Notes under the pieces: generated by a model
Databases searched by the model: none
Seen by the model: the letters and a program-made list of their open reading frames with translations, nothing else
What the model was told of the DNA's origin: nothing
Translations under genes and position numbers: made by a program
NCBI RefSeq assembly: GCF_020085105.1
Contig: NC_058044.1
Coordinates: 28,524,206-28,588,205 of the forward strand
Direction of reading: 5' to 3'
DNA: 64,000 nt
From: Siniperca chuatsi
Lineage: Eukaryota; Chordata; Actinopteri; Centrarchiformes; Sinipercidae
Shown here: one piece after another, positions 1 to 10,192 of the stretch
How the letters are laid out: each line of letters begins with the position of its first letter
Position numbering within the stretch: the stretch's first letter is position 1

Positions 1-882
1 TTTGACGGTTTCTGCATCAAAGATGTCAAGAGACGCTTCCAACTCTTTTTGGCTCAGGAATTTATTTCCACCGTGGCAGCAACATGTCCTAAATGTCAGA
101 AACTCCTGTGGGTTAAAGTGGATTTCCTAAACACTTTTAGGGCTTACTAATTCTAAGAGACACACTGTAAACGGACACGAAGAACATCCTCTGGATGTAA
201 CAGGTTCACTCTTTAACTCAGGGATTGGTACTCGCTCCACTCAAAGAGAAACGACCACAACTTTTTCAAACATAAAAATGGCATCTCATATTCAGGCTAA
301 TGTAGTATGTTACTTTTTAAACATACTATACTGATACGCATTTCAGATTTTCTACTTGAATGATGATAATATCCATCATTTGCAGCAAGCATCAGTGAAA
401 ATTATGGGAAAGTGTATTAGCATCAGTTTCATAACAGGAAGCAGCTGAAAGCTCAGCTGTTTTGGAGGTGTTTATGTGATTGTATATTTGTATTTGTCTG
501 GAGTTTTTTTTTTTGTTTGTTGTTTTTGTTTTATTAATAAACTCCAGTCAAAATCAATATTAGTTCCATCTTTTGAAAGACAGAGGGTTGCTGAAGATTT
601 AGTTGTCCATTCACAGGTGGAGGTAAAAGGCATTGAGGGGAAGTATATGTCTTCAGGACAAAGTGTCCCAAGGTCAGGGACAGTTTAGTCACATCTTCCC
701 ATAAGTGTTCATTAAATGGGACAAACAGCATAAGCCATGGAGAACATGTTCAGTGTGTGTGTGAGTGTGTGTGCGCATGTGACTGTGTACTTAGTGATAT
801 TGGATAAGTAGTTGGAGACGGTGACACACTTTGTCCGTTTAGCTTTGTTAACAGAACAAACATTATGTGTTTCGGTCTGCCT

Positions 883-884
<2 letters not shown>

Positions 885-916
<32 letters not shown>
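885..916. repeat. (TG)n microsatellite
   Basis: An uninterrupted TG dinucleotide run of about 16 units is visible. It is followed by ordinary sequence and is the first of many similar tracts in the left 10 kb. Confidence 0.95.
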
Positions 917-919
<3 letters not shown>

Positions 920-1299
920 GGATGTGTGCTGTCATTACTAAAGTGCCATTGGCAGAAATGACGCAACACCTGCTGATGGTGACATATATGACACGGCACT
1001 CACTGGAGGATGTAGGAATATATTTTTTACAAGCTCTCTGTTATAATTTCCTGTCTGCTAGCAGGTTTCCAGGCAGTGGCAGTTCGAGCCACATTCCAAC
1101 AATAACACCACTGCTGAAAAACAATATGTAAGGAATTCTTGCATATATGTGAACCATTTCAGCTGCTGGATATTTTTACACTTGTCAGGCTGATATTCAT
1201 GCATAGCAAAGCTGGATTATCAACCGGGCCAAGCAGGCTGCAGCAGCAAACGCAATTGGCATGAGCGTATAAGAGCAAATTGTGATAAGTGTCATATTG

Positions 1300-1304
<5 letters not shown>

Positions 1305-1339
<35 letters not shown>
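1305..1339. repeat. (AT)n microsatellite
   Basis: A perfect AT dinucleotide run of about 17 units, preceded by an imperfect AT-rich lead-in. It is self-complementary and could form a hairpin. Confidence 0.95.
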
Positions 1340-1342
<3 letters not shown>

Positions 1343-1639
1343 GGATGTTCCTAGTCATCTGGTAGTCACACAGTGACTGTAAAGCATGAAGGAAACAGCT
1401 GATGTCAGTTAGCTAATACAAGTGCAACTGTGCTCTGCCTGAACTAATGCTGTGCTCCATATATTCAATGTGCAATAATTCAAAACAGAGAAAAGAACAG
1501 CAAATCCTCACATTTGAGAAAATGGAACCTGTGTATGTTTGGGTTGTGTTTTGTTTTTTGTCTGCTGTCACTCAAATTGTCTTTTGTTTGCTGTCAATCA
1601 ACTAATAGATTAATTAACTAATTGTTTTTAGAATGGCAT

Positions 1640-1722
1640 ATAACTAAATAAAGGGAGGGCTGGAGGGGTCCCAGGGGCCCACAGCTCATTTTTGCCCCAG
1701 GGGGCCCCAAAGCAGGTTAATT
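1640..1722 (+). repeat. Dispersed repeat fragment, 'ATTTTTGCCCC' family
   Basis: The core around ATTTTTGCCCC, flanked by runs of GGGGCC and followed by AGCAGGTTAAT, recurs at about 14628-14702 and 52255-52325 in this window. Three diverged copies sharing this unusual core indicate a dispersed repeat. I cannot assign it to a named family. Confidence 0.6.
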
Positions 1723-1727
1723 AATAA

Positions 1728-2335
1728 CATTTTGGGAAGTATATATTTAGTTTCCTTTTTGAAAATGAAAGAAGATCAATATCAATAAGGAGCTGGGCTG
1801 TAATTAGCTTAGCTTAGCATAAAGTCTGGAAGCAAGGGGAAACAGCTTGCCTGGCTCTATCCAGAGTTCAAAATTCACCTTTAAAGCTCACTAATTAACA
1901 CATTGTGTTTTGTTTGTTTAATCTGTACACAAACAGAAAAATTTTAAATGACAATTTGTGGTTTTGGGGGAGTTGGGTGCTGTAACTATTTCTTTCTTTG
2001 GACAGAGTTTTCCCCTGCATCCAGTCTTTATGTTAAAGGTACCTGTGGAGTGAAGAAGAAGACTGCTAGAAAGTAAACATGGATGTAAACAATGCAGGAT
2101 TTAAAATACTTAAAAAGTGTATTTGCAAATGTTTTCTAAGAAAGGAAATGTATTTGAGACGTTTGTTAGAACTCAAGGTTAGACACAATGCATTTTGGTG
2201 AGTAACACTGAACATAACTTTTGTTTGATTGCAAGAAAACTCCGCAGGGCACCTTGAAGCTAAGCTAACCTCATACCATGTCCAGCTCTGTACTGCGAAT
2301 AAGCATATTTCCCAAAATGCTGAACCGTTCCTTTA
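1728..2335. mobile_element. MITE-like element with terminal inverted repeats
   Basis: The left end at about 1731 (ACATTTTGGGAAGTATAT) is nearly the reverse complement of the right end at about 2305-2322 (ATATTTCCCAAAATG), giving terminal inverted repeats around a 0.6 kb body with no coding capacity. Internal motifs such as AGCTTAGCTTAGCATAAAG and AACAGCTTGCCTGGCTCT, and the right end, recur in opposite orientation at about 57830-58065 inside a DGKE intron. I recognise these motifs from a very common perch-like fish repeat. The exact ends are not certain. Confidence 0.7.
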
Positions 2336-2339
2336 CAGT

Positions 2340-2795
2340 TTTTTTTTACAATTGCTAAGTCACATTTATTTGCAAGAGTTCACTTCTTCAAAACTTCACA
2401 CAGTTATCTTTAGCAACATGCAGCTCAGCACAACAGTTAATCTCACATCCACAATGCATATCTCAGAATCAACTCATGTACCCGAACACTGACAACACTT
2501 GTCTGCCAATAGTAACACTTTGTCATTCATTATACATTGACCATAAAAATCACTAACAACAGACAGCATTACAATTCGTGTCACTAGTGTCTTTGTAAAA
2601 GTATCTTATATTTCTTTCTTTCTTTCTTTATCATAAACCAAGATTCCATTACAACAAAAATAGGGTCACTTCTTTATTGCATGGATTGTGCTACCTTACA
2701 TCAATAGGCCTTTTTTTTGTATTTCCAAGTGCACAAAATGAAACAAATGTAATTCTAGTAATGCTATACAAAACTATACATATTCACTATACATA
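2340..2795. other. Intergenic, no gene seen
   Basis: AT-rich sequence with a short (TTTC)n tract near 2611-2629. No supported coding region or structured RNA was found on either strand. Confidence 0.5.
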
Positions 2796-2797
2796 CT

Positions 2798-3060
2798 TTC
2801 AATACAATTCAATTTTATTTATATAGCGTCAATTCATAACAGAGGTTATCTCATTGCACTTTTCCTATAGAGCAGGTCTAGACCGTACTCTTTATAATAT
2901 TATTTATAGAGACCCAACAAATCCCACCATGAGCAAGCACTTGGCGACAGTGGCAAGGAAAAACTTCCTTTTAACAGGCAGAAACCTCGAGTAGAACCAG
3001 ACTCAAAGGTGGGCGGCCATCCGTCGCTTCCGGTTGGGTTCCACATCCATAAGGACAAGA
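2798..3060. repeat. Dispersed fish repeat ('TTTATTTATATAGCG' type)
   Basis: The opening CAATTTTATTTATATAGCG, the middle with AAGGAAAAACTTCCTTTTAACAG, and the following GAAACCTCGAGTAGAACCAG segment match a short interspersed repeat I recognise as widespread in perch-like fish. Its opening motif resembles that of the separate repeat at 13612-14080. No protein is encoded. The 3' limit is approximate. Confidence 0.65.
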
Positions 3061-3866
3061 TTTCCTCTGTGGGGTTGAGGAATGGAGAGTAAAGTGGAAG
3101 GAAAAGTGACGCCATCTTGGGATGGGCTGTAAACCTTTCTGTGACTGGGAGAGATGGTGAAACGCCACATTGTCCCGTACAATTACAAAACCTTCTGGGT
3201 TCTGCCTCATTTGCCGCCTTTCCTCATCTGGCACAAGTCTTTCACAGAAGTCCTCAAGGAATGAAAAAAAATGGGCTTAGTGTCCCAATTTTTTTTTTTT
3301 TAGTTATGTTTTGAACGTAAATGTAACAGTTGACAATAGTATGTAAATATGCAAAATGGAGTATAAATACACAGAGGTTTGGTGGTGGTTAAGTTTGAGT
3401 GAGAAAACAATTCATGAAATTTTAAAAATGTGGTCATTGAATGCATTTTGTGTAAAATCAATGAAAAGTGATCCACAGTTTAGTCCAAAGTGACTGCTGC
3501 TGTGCTGACTGTGTGAAGAGTTTTGAAAAGTGAACTCCTATAAGGAAATGAGACTTATAGGAAAACTGTAAGCAAAGTCTTGCCAGTAAACTGCATTCCT
3601 GTTCCTGTTCTTAGGGTTTTACGAGAAATGCTGCTGTAGTTTAGACACTTCAAGTATGCAAATACGATTGATGGCTTAGCCCTCATCCACCTTCATTTTG
3701 TCCTGATCTGTCATTTCACTTTTTGCTAGAAATTCGTATCAAAAAACAAAATATTTAATTTACCTGTCCCATAGAAGACATGGGCTGCGGCCTTCAGCAG
3801 GGACAGTTACTAAAATATGCAGAAACCCTGCAGACAGCTGTTAAGGACATAAAGAATCCACAGGGG

Positions 3867-3868
<2 letters not shown>
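3061..3868. other. Intergenic, no gene seen
   Basis: Unremarkable AT-rich sequence without supported open frames. A (GT)n microsatellite begins directly after it. Confidence 0.45.

Positions 3869-3870
<2 letters not shown>

Positions 3871-3942
<72 letters not shown>
3871..3942. repeat. Long (GT)n microsatellite
   Basis: A perfect GT run of about 36 units. It accounts for the apparent Cys-Val and Thr-His open frames at this position, which are not genes. A second, interrupted GT/GGGT tract follows at about 4025-4075. Confidence 0.95.
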
Positions 3943-3943
<1 letters not shown>

Positions 3944-4079
3944 TAAGGGATGACCTGCTGGGATCGAGCAGCAGTGACACCCTGATGTATTGCAAGGCCT
4001 TGAGTGTAACTGTAAGGAGAGAACTGTGTGTGTGTGTGGGTGTGTGTGTGTGTGTGGGTGTGTGTGTGTGTGCGTGTAC

Positions 4080-4335
4080 TTGTGTTTGCTACATAGTGAG
4101 GACTGGAACACATATCTTACCTACAGAGTGAGGACATTTTTGGAAATTGAGGACATTTTAGCAAGTCCTTACAACTTCAAAGGGCTGTCTGAAGGTTAAG
4201 ACTTGGTTGGTTTTAAGGGTTAGTGTTAGGGTTGGGGTTAGGCATTTAGTTGTGATGGTTAAGGTTAGGGTAAGGGGCTAGGGAATGCATTATGTCAATG
4301 ACAGTCCTCACAAGGATAGAAGTACAAGGATCTGT
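4080..4335. repeat. Dispersed repeat with GGTTAGGGT-type core
   Basis: The unit runs from 'AGTGAGGACTGGAAC' through repeated GGTTAGGGTTAGG-like blocks to 'CAGTCCTCACAAGGATAGAAGT'. A related copy with GGTTAAGG and GGGTTAGAGGTTAGAG blocks lies at about 43310-43520. The GGACT and AGTCC motifs at the two ends suggest inverted termini. I recognise it as a common teleost repeat. The internal blocks resemble telomere repeats, but this is not evidence of a telomere. Confidence 0.65.
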
Positions 4336-4503
4336 GTGTGTATTTGTGTGTGTGTTGGCAAGCATTGAGAGGTGCTGTTGCAGAAAAGTTGAAAATAATA
4401 AAGAAAAGTGATGGAGATGAGAACAACAGAGAAGAGTGGAATGTGTTTAGATTGGCAGTTAACATATGGCACTAAATCTTATCTGTAACCGGTAACACCT
4501 CAG

Positions 4504-4504
<1 letters not shown>

Positions 4505-4550
<46 letters not shown>
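4505..4550. repeat. (TG)n microsatellite
   Basis: A perfect TG run of about 23 units. The apparent 239-residue open frame that starts inside it is microsatellite-derived at both ends and has no recognisable domain. Confidence 0.95.
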
Positions 4551-4553
<3 letters not shown>

Positions 4554-4953
4554 CAGACTTGCGTGGAGGTTATCAGCTGTGCAGAATTTTACTGCCTGTG
4601 TTAAAGCGCTTCCATCAGAAAAATGTTTTGATCTGCTGCCACACATGGTTAAGCATTCACCACCTGACTCTGCTTCGTTTCACACAGCGGCCTGAGGGAA
4701 ACAGACAGAGAGAGGCGGCGCAAGAGAAAGTCCAAGTTGTGGAAAAAGAGGTGTTGAACTGGTCAGGCATGCCTGCCCTCTCCTCCCTGCTCGCTCTTAC
4801 CTGCCCCCAGAGCTCCCTAAAGCAAATATACAGGATCACTTTTTTTCCCTTCCAGGTTTTTTCAACCTGCGTGGGCATTTGCTTTCTTTCCATTTCCCCA
4901 CTGTCTGTCTTTCTCTTTCTTTTCTCGTTTTCTTCCCTCATTATCTGGCTTAA

Positions 4954-5145
4954 TCTCTCTCTCTCTCTCTCTCTCTCTCAGTATATCCACACTCCTGCAG
5001 CAATGGGAAATCCTTCAAAATCCATAATTTACGCTTCACGGCTCCTCTCCCTCTCTCGTCTCCTACCATTTCTCCCTCTGCAGGCCTCTGTGAGTGTGTG
5101 TGTGTGTGTGTGTGTGCGCACGTGTGTGTGTGTGAGAGAGAGAGA
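4954..5145. repeat. Cluster of (CT)n, (TG)n and (GA)n tracts
   Basis: A (TC)n tract at 4954-4979 is followed by a compound TG/AG tract at about 5092-5145, with pyrimidine-rich DNA between them. No gene is supported. Confidence 0.85.
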
Positions 5146-5770
5146 CCTGAATGTAGATGCAAACCCCTTGTGGAAAAATACTACTAAACATATGGTTCTG
5201 CACACACACAAACACACACATACATGATCTCACGCAGATTTACAAACACACATCTTATTTTCATGTGCACACCACACATTACACTCTTGTGCAAATAGTT
5301 GTTCATTTTAATGATTCTGTATGCAAAGCAGGAAAACTATTTTAATGATACTGTATGCAAATTAGAGAAAGATTTCCACTGACACATGCTGCACATGAGA
5401 AATAGTAGTATATCAAAGAGAAATCCCTGGCACACAAATTAAAATGCATGTAAAGTACGGCCAAACCCTTCTGGGCGTGCAGGTCATTTGGGATAGATTC
5501 AGTACACTAAAAAAATCAACCAAAGCTCATTCAAAGTAGAATATTTGCCAAAATGTGTTTTTCTGTAATGCAGAGTAAAGGGCTAGTTTGCTGTTTAAAG
5601 TCTTTTTATTTAATGTATGAAAAATGAATTCCCAGCTGATTGAAGGAACTGGAGTGTTATTTTAAAATAGGACCGTTTCTGACAGAATAGTTCACTTGTA
5701 TGATAATAAATCTCATTGTTTACTGAATTTAGGTTCCAAAGTGTCTTAAACCTTTTACTCATGAGATATT
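5146..5770. other. Intergenic, no gene seen
   Basis: AT-rich sequence without supported genes. A weak CA-rich patch lies at 5200-5260. Confidence 0.45.
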
Positions 5771-5774
5771 AACG

Positions 5775-5830
5775 ATAGGCCTTTTTCACAGCAGACATTT
5801 CGACTTGTCATAGTAGGAAAAGAACCGGCC
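5775..5830. mobile_element. Partial MITE, same family as in CBX8 intron 4
   Basis: The sequence from TAGGCCTTTTTCACAGCAGA to the following TCATAGTAGGAAAAG matches both arms of the complete inverted-repeat element at 38057-38247. Only one arm is visible here, so this is a truncated or solo-end copy. Confidence 0.65.
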
Positions 5831-5908
5831 TAAGCGATGATGAATATCAGCCTTTTCTCAGTACATACATGGCGTTCTGTAACAAAGCCTCTTTTACCTG
5901 TCTCTCTC

Positions 5909-6313
5909 TTAAAGGATAATTCCGCTTTATTACAATTTGGGTCTTATTTTTGTCTTATTTATTCCAAAGTGGAATAAGAACATTGTTCTGACCAAGTTAA
6001 TTGCTGAGATGAGCAGCTGACAAAAATTATATCACTACAAGGTCCATTTAGTAGCTGTTCTAGAGCTTTTGATCGCATCGCATGGTCGTCATTAGCAGAT
6101 GGAGTTGCCTAGTCATGAGTAAATGGTAGATATTCAAACGTCCATTTTTTTCTGAGCACTTTAATGACTTTTAATCCATGTTGGCTTAAAAACTGAGATC
6201 CATCTGCTGAGGAAGAGCATGTGATGCAGTCAAAAGCTCCAGAACAGCTATTGCGTGGTAAGATTGTTTTTTGTCAAAGACCCAAGTTGTAATAAAGTGG
6301 AATTATCCTTTAA
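5909..6313. mobile_element. MITE with about 35-bp terminal inverted repeats and TTAA flanks
   Basis: The left end (AGGATAATTCC, then GCTTTATTACAATTTGGGTC) is matched in inverted orientation by the right end (GACCCAAGTTGTAATAAAG, then TGGAATTATCCT), with only a few mismatches over about 35 bp. TTAA sits directly outside both ends, at 5909-5912 and 6310-6313. The interior of about 0.33 kb has no coding capacity. TTAA target duplications are typical of piggyBac transposition, so a non-autonomous piggyBac-type element is the best guess. The superfamily is an inference. Confidence 0.75.
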
Positions 6314-6351
6314 GACAGGTTGGTCTAAAAGACAAATGTGGAAATAATCAA

Positions 6352-6353
<2 letters not shown>

Positions 6354-6393
<40 letters not shown>

Positions 6394-6484
6394 ATGTATA
6401 AAGTATATACTGTACATTCGCCCCTTTTGCATTATGCAGTATATTCGTCTCATACACTTTCTTTTCCTCAAACAACCTGAAACA

Positions 6485-6518
<34 letters not shown>

Positions 6519-6519
6519 G
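6354..6519. repeat. (CT)n and (CA)n microsatellites
   Basis: A (TC)n run at 6354-6391 and a (CA)n run at about 6483-6519 flank 90 bp of unique sequence. They produce long low-complexity open frames that I reject as genes. Confidence 0.9.
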
Positions 6520-6811
6520 TGATCTGTGTCATAAATCAGCAGGCTCTCTGAGAGGGCCGGAAACCCAAGGACAGCTCAGACACGTGGAGCAGACACAGCC
6601 AAGACCTCCTGGTCCCACGCCACCCTCTCTCCCTGAGTGTGTGTGTGCGTGCGCACGCAAGTGTGTCTGTCCATATTTATGGCTGCCTCTGAATGCTCAT
6701 TCCCGTGTGTGCTCTCACAAGCACGTGCACGTTTATCTGTGTCGGTTACGCGTGTGCACATTTATGTGTGTGTGTGTGTGTGTGTCTAGTGAATGTGTGC
6801 TGCCAGATTGG

Positions 6812-6816
<5 letters not shown>

Positions 6817-6877
<61 letters not shown>
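6817..6877. repeat. Long (TC)n microsatellite
   Basis: A perfect TC run of about 30 units. It is close to TG tracts at about 6765-6786 and 7000-7030, making this one of the densest simple-repeat patches in the window. Confidence 0.95.
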
Positions 6878-6879
<2 letters not shown>

Positions 6880-6997
6880 CTGGGCTGTGTGGACTTGCAC
6901 AAGGCCTCTAAGTTATGAATCTGCAGACAGCCCTCCCTCTCTGGCCCCTCAGCAACTCTTCGCTCTGCCACGGCTTTTGTACAGGCAGAGCATTCAG

Positions 6998-7031
<34 letters not shown>

Positions 7032-9870
7032 CGGTGTGTATGCATGTGTGCATTTGTTTGTGTACGTCCATATTAGTCTTTTGTGCACTTGTGTCTCTAC
7101 TCAGAGGTTTATTGCTGTCATTTTCTCCACGCCCGTGCCGTTTTTATGTTCCGCAATGACACATACACACTAAACTTGCACTTAACAAGCTTTTGATCCC
7201 CAAATGAGCCTGACCCCCATTAATGGCCACCTGTTCTGGGCCTATGGGGAACGTGCTGTAGCCAAACACCGTGCTGTTTAACATGATTAACATACAACAA
7301 TGTGGGGGGCGGAGGATGGAGTGCACGTCAAAAGGAAGCTATTGGTTTTTAATGATGTTTTTCAGCCTCTAACTGACTCCAAACAGCAGCACAGACTGGA
7401 GAGCATTGAAATGAAACAGCAGCAGGAGAGCGTCCTGTTGTCTTTTGTGTGTCTGGATGGGACTGTGAGTTATTTATGGGGTCTTTAACACACTGAGGGG
7501 ACAGGGAGGAGGGCTGGAGAGGTGAGCGGAGCGTTGGATGGAGAGGACGGCTCAGTCAACAGAGTCGGTGCCAAAGCAGAACAGCTTTTCTCCGTCTCCC
7601 TTTATAAAATTCCTTCTCATTCTTACAGCCCGCACCACCACCCCACCACCCTCCTTTTTTTTTTCTTTCCCTTTTCCATCTCTCGCTCTTCCATACTTTC
7701 CACAGATCTGAGGGATAATTCCAATTTTTCCTCCCTCAGCCTCTGAATCAAATCTAATTTCTCTCAGGTCCACTCCTGCTAATTTGGTATTAATGCTTCA
7801 ATCCTGTTTCCTTCCTCTCCACTTCTCTTATCTCTCTGCAGCCCTTTTACTCAGAATGAAATTCAAGCGTAATTTTAAAATCTCTCACTGAATCAAATCT
7901 AATTTTTCTAACCATCTCTCACACTAATGTGTATTTAAAAAGATCTAATGCTTTATTTGCTCTGGTGATCTCTCTCCGTTTCTGGTTATCCATCCCTCTC
8001 TTATCTATTTATCCCTGTTTCTCCAGCAAATGGTGAGAGCAATGCTTAAAGTGGAATTTTCAATATTATCTGATGAAAGATGGAGACTCTTGAGGAAGGG
8101 AAATTTGTAGGTCTTTGCAGAAACATTGCATTAGATGAATATGATTTTAATTGAATTTATTATTTTATTGATTATCTTAATTTCAGTTTTAGACTAAAAC
8201 CTAATATATAAATATACACATACATACATACATACACATAAATACCATCATTTCTAAAAAAGACCAGTTTAAATTCAGGCTAACATCGCTGACACTAATT
8301 TGTCTTTAAACAAATTTTTTTTTTTCACTCTGTCCATTTCTTTCTTCTTCTCCCTTGTTTCCCGTCTCACTCTCTCTTTTTTGCCTCTCTCACACTTGAA
8401 CCCCCCCCACCACCACCACCACCACCACCACCTTTCTACTTTCTCCCCCCATCCTCTCTCCTCACCTCCAGTGTGTAACCAAGGGTGCAAGATGTCTGGT
8501 CAGAGAAAATGTTCCCACATATCAAAAGGCTCCTGGGTTCTGAGTGGAAGCGGCCAAGAGAAGGAAAAGGTCAAGTTGAATACAGTGGGTGAGAATAGTG
8601 GGATGAGGGCAGAGCTGTGAAGAACGGTGATTAATACCAGCAGCAGAGAGGCGGCAGCGCTGAAAGGGCACTGAGAGCAGGAACTAATACTGCACTGCTT
8701 TGTCCATTATTTCCTCTTTGAAATATCCATTCATTGCACTTCTCTACTGTCTATCAATGTTTTATAATCAACTTCATCTTTGTTAGATCTATGCTTTTGA
8801 TGCTGTAGCCCTGACAACCATCACAGAAATTTAAACAGGTTGTGATTTTGTATTTTGATCAATGCATTAGGTGTACATGCTTTAAATTTGTGGTTTTTAA
8901 TCCGTATCATCACATACTATCAAAACATTGCAAGATGTTTCTATTGATTAGCAAAAGAAACTACTATATGTTAAAGTATACAACTGGCATTATTTAAAAA
9001 TTAACTTCTTGTCGATAAATCCCAGGAAAAGACCAAAACCAAGTGTATTTGAATTTCCCTACCCTGCCTGTTCCTTCAAACTGAAGACGTGAAATTTTAA
9101 CAATGGTTCACAAATATATAGTTAAAAAAAATTGAATTCTCAGTAATTTCCTAAAACAGCTGGGCACTGTAGTTTTCAGCAAACATTACTCAAACAGGAG
9201 AAAATTGTGCATTAGTTGGGGACTATTTTCAGAGGTGGATTAATACAGATTTGCTCATTACTGAGTATTTACAGCAGGACTGACTAAAAATAAACTACAG
9301 TGCCCATAATGAACATGTCACCCAGTGCAGTGGTCATTTTTAATAGTTTTTGGTATATGGTGTATCAGGGTCTGGATACACAGATAGGCAGTAGGATCAA
9401 TTCATTGTGGTCTTTTAATAAGATGTATTTACAGTAAGAAAAATATACATTCTCTCCAGACTTATCCTTCAAATTTACTATTTCTTTAAGAAAAAAAAAT
9501 CAATTCTAAGTATTTCACCTTTTGCACTGAAAAAAATCTTTTTTTCCTGAAAACCAGTAAAAAACTAGTTTGGCAATAACCCTTCTCCATAAAATGGCTC
9601 TCAAAATCCCTCTCAGCATGGCAGCCATTTTCATTCTTTCATTCAGATTCCTTGTGTCATTTCTCTCCTTGTTCTCTTCCTTCAGTCTCATTTCCCCACC
9701 CTAAAAAAAACAACATTAAAATTCAATCACAATAAGCAAATTTGCTCCCCCACAGGACATCATTGAGTGGCACGCAGCAGCAGTGCAAGGTACTCCAATC
9801 AATGGCCTTGTTCCCTCAACACAGGCCCGGAGCTCGTAATTTGCATGACATTGGATGTGTTAGCAGATAG

Positions 9871-9871
<1 letters not shown>

Positions 9872-9910
<39 letters not shown>
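9872..9910. repeat. (CT)n microsatellite
   Basis: A perfect CT run of about 19 units, with CA-rich patches following at 10024-10050. Confidence 0.95.
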
Positions 9911-9913
<3 letters not shown>

Positions 9914-10170
9914 CACATCCACAAACACAATTGCATGCATATTACGATCATACACTTATTGCACTCCATAACACACAAAAGACAAGGATATCCACACAGG
10001 AACGATGCAGGCACACGTGGGCTCACACACACACATACACACACACACAAAGTGAGACAGAAAAAGTACAATAAAAACAGAAGCGGGTCGACCTTATGAC
10101 ACATAGATGTAAAGTTTCCACTGAACATTAATCCAACTTACTGCAGCCCTCATGTGCTCTGGTTCCTGTC

Positions 10171-10192
10171 TGCTGCTGCTGCTGCTGCTGCT
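10171..10192. repeat. (CTG)n trinucleotide repeat
   Basis: About seven CTG units lie in a non-coding context. On the minus strand they read as a serine run inside an open frame that has no other support. Confidence 0.9.

Larger units (their letters stand above)
1..1640. other. Intergenic, no gene seen
   Basis: I find no open frame that looks like a real exon on either strand. The stretch is AT-rich and holds a (TG)n tract at 885-916 and an (AT)n tract at 1305-1339. Short open frames here cross simple repeats or use non-ATG starts, so I treat them as chance. Confidence 0.6.

Noticed and set aside
4200-4280. GGTTAGGG-like blocks as an interstitial telomere
   Set aside because: The units are irregular and belong to a dispersed repeat that recurs at 43.3 kb.
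4508-5227. 239-residue open frame across microsatellites
   Set aside because: It begins and ends in TG and CA tracts, has no domain, and has no splice or promoter context.
6338-7159. 273-residue open frame rich in Leu-Ser and Cys-Val repeats
   Set aside because: It is made largely of translated (CT)n, (CA)n and (TG)n tracts.
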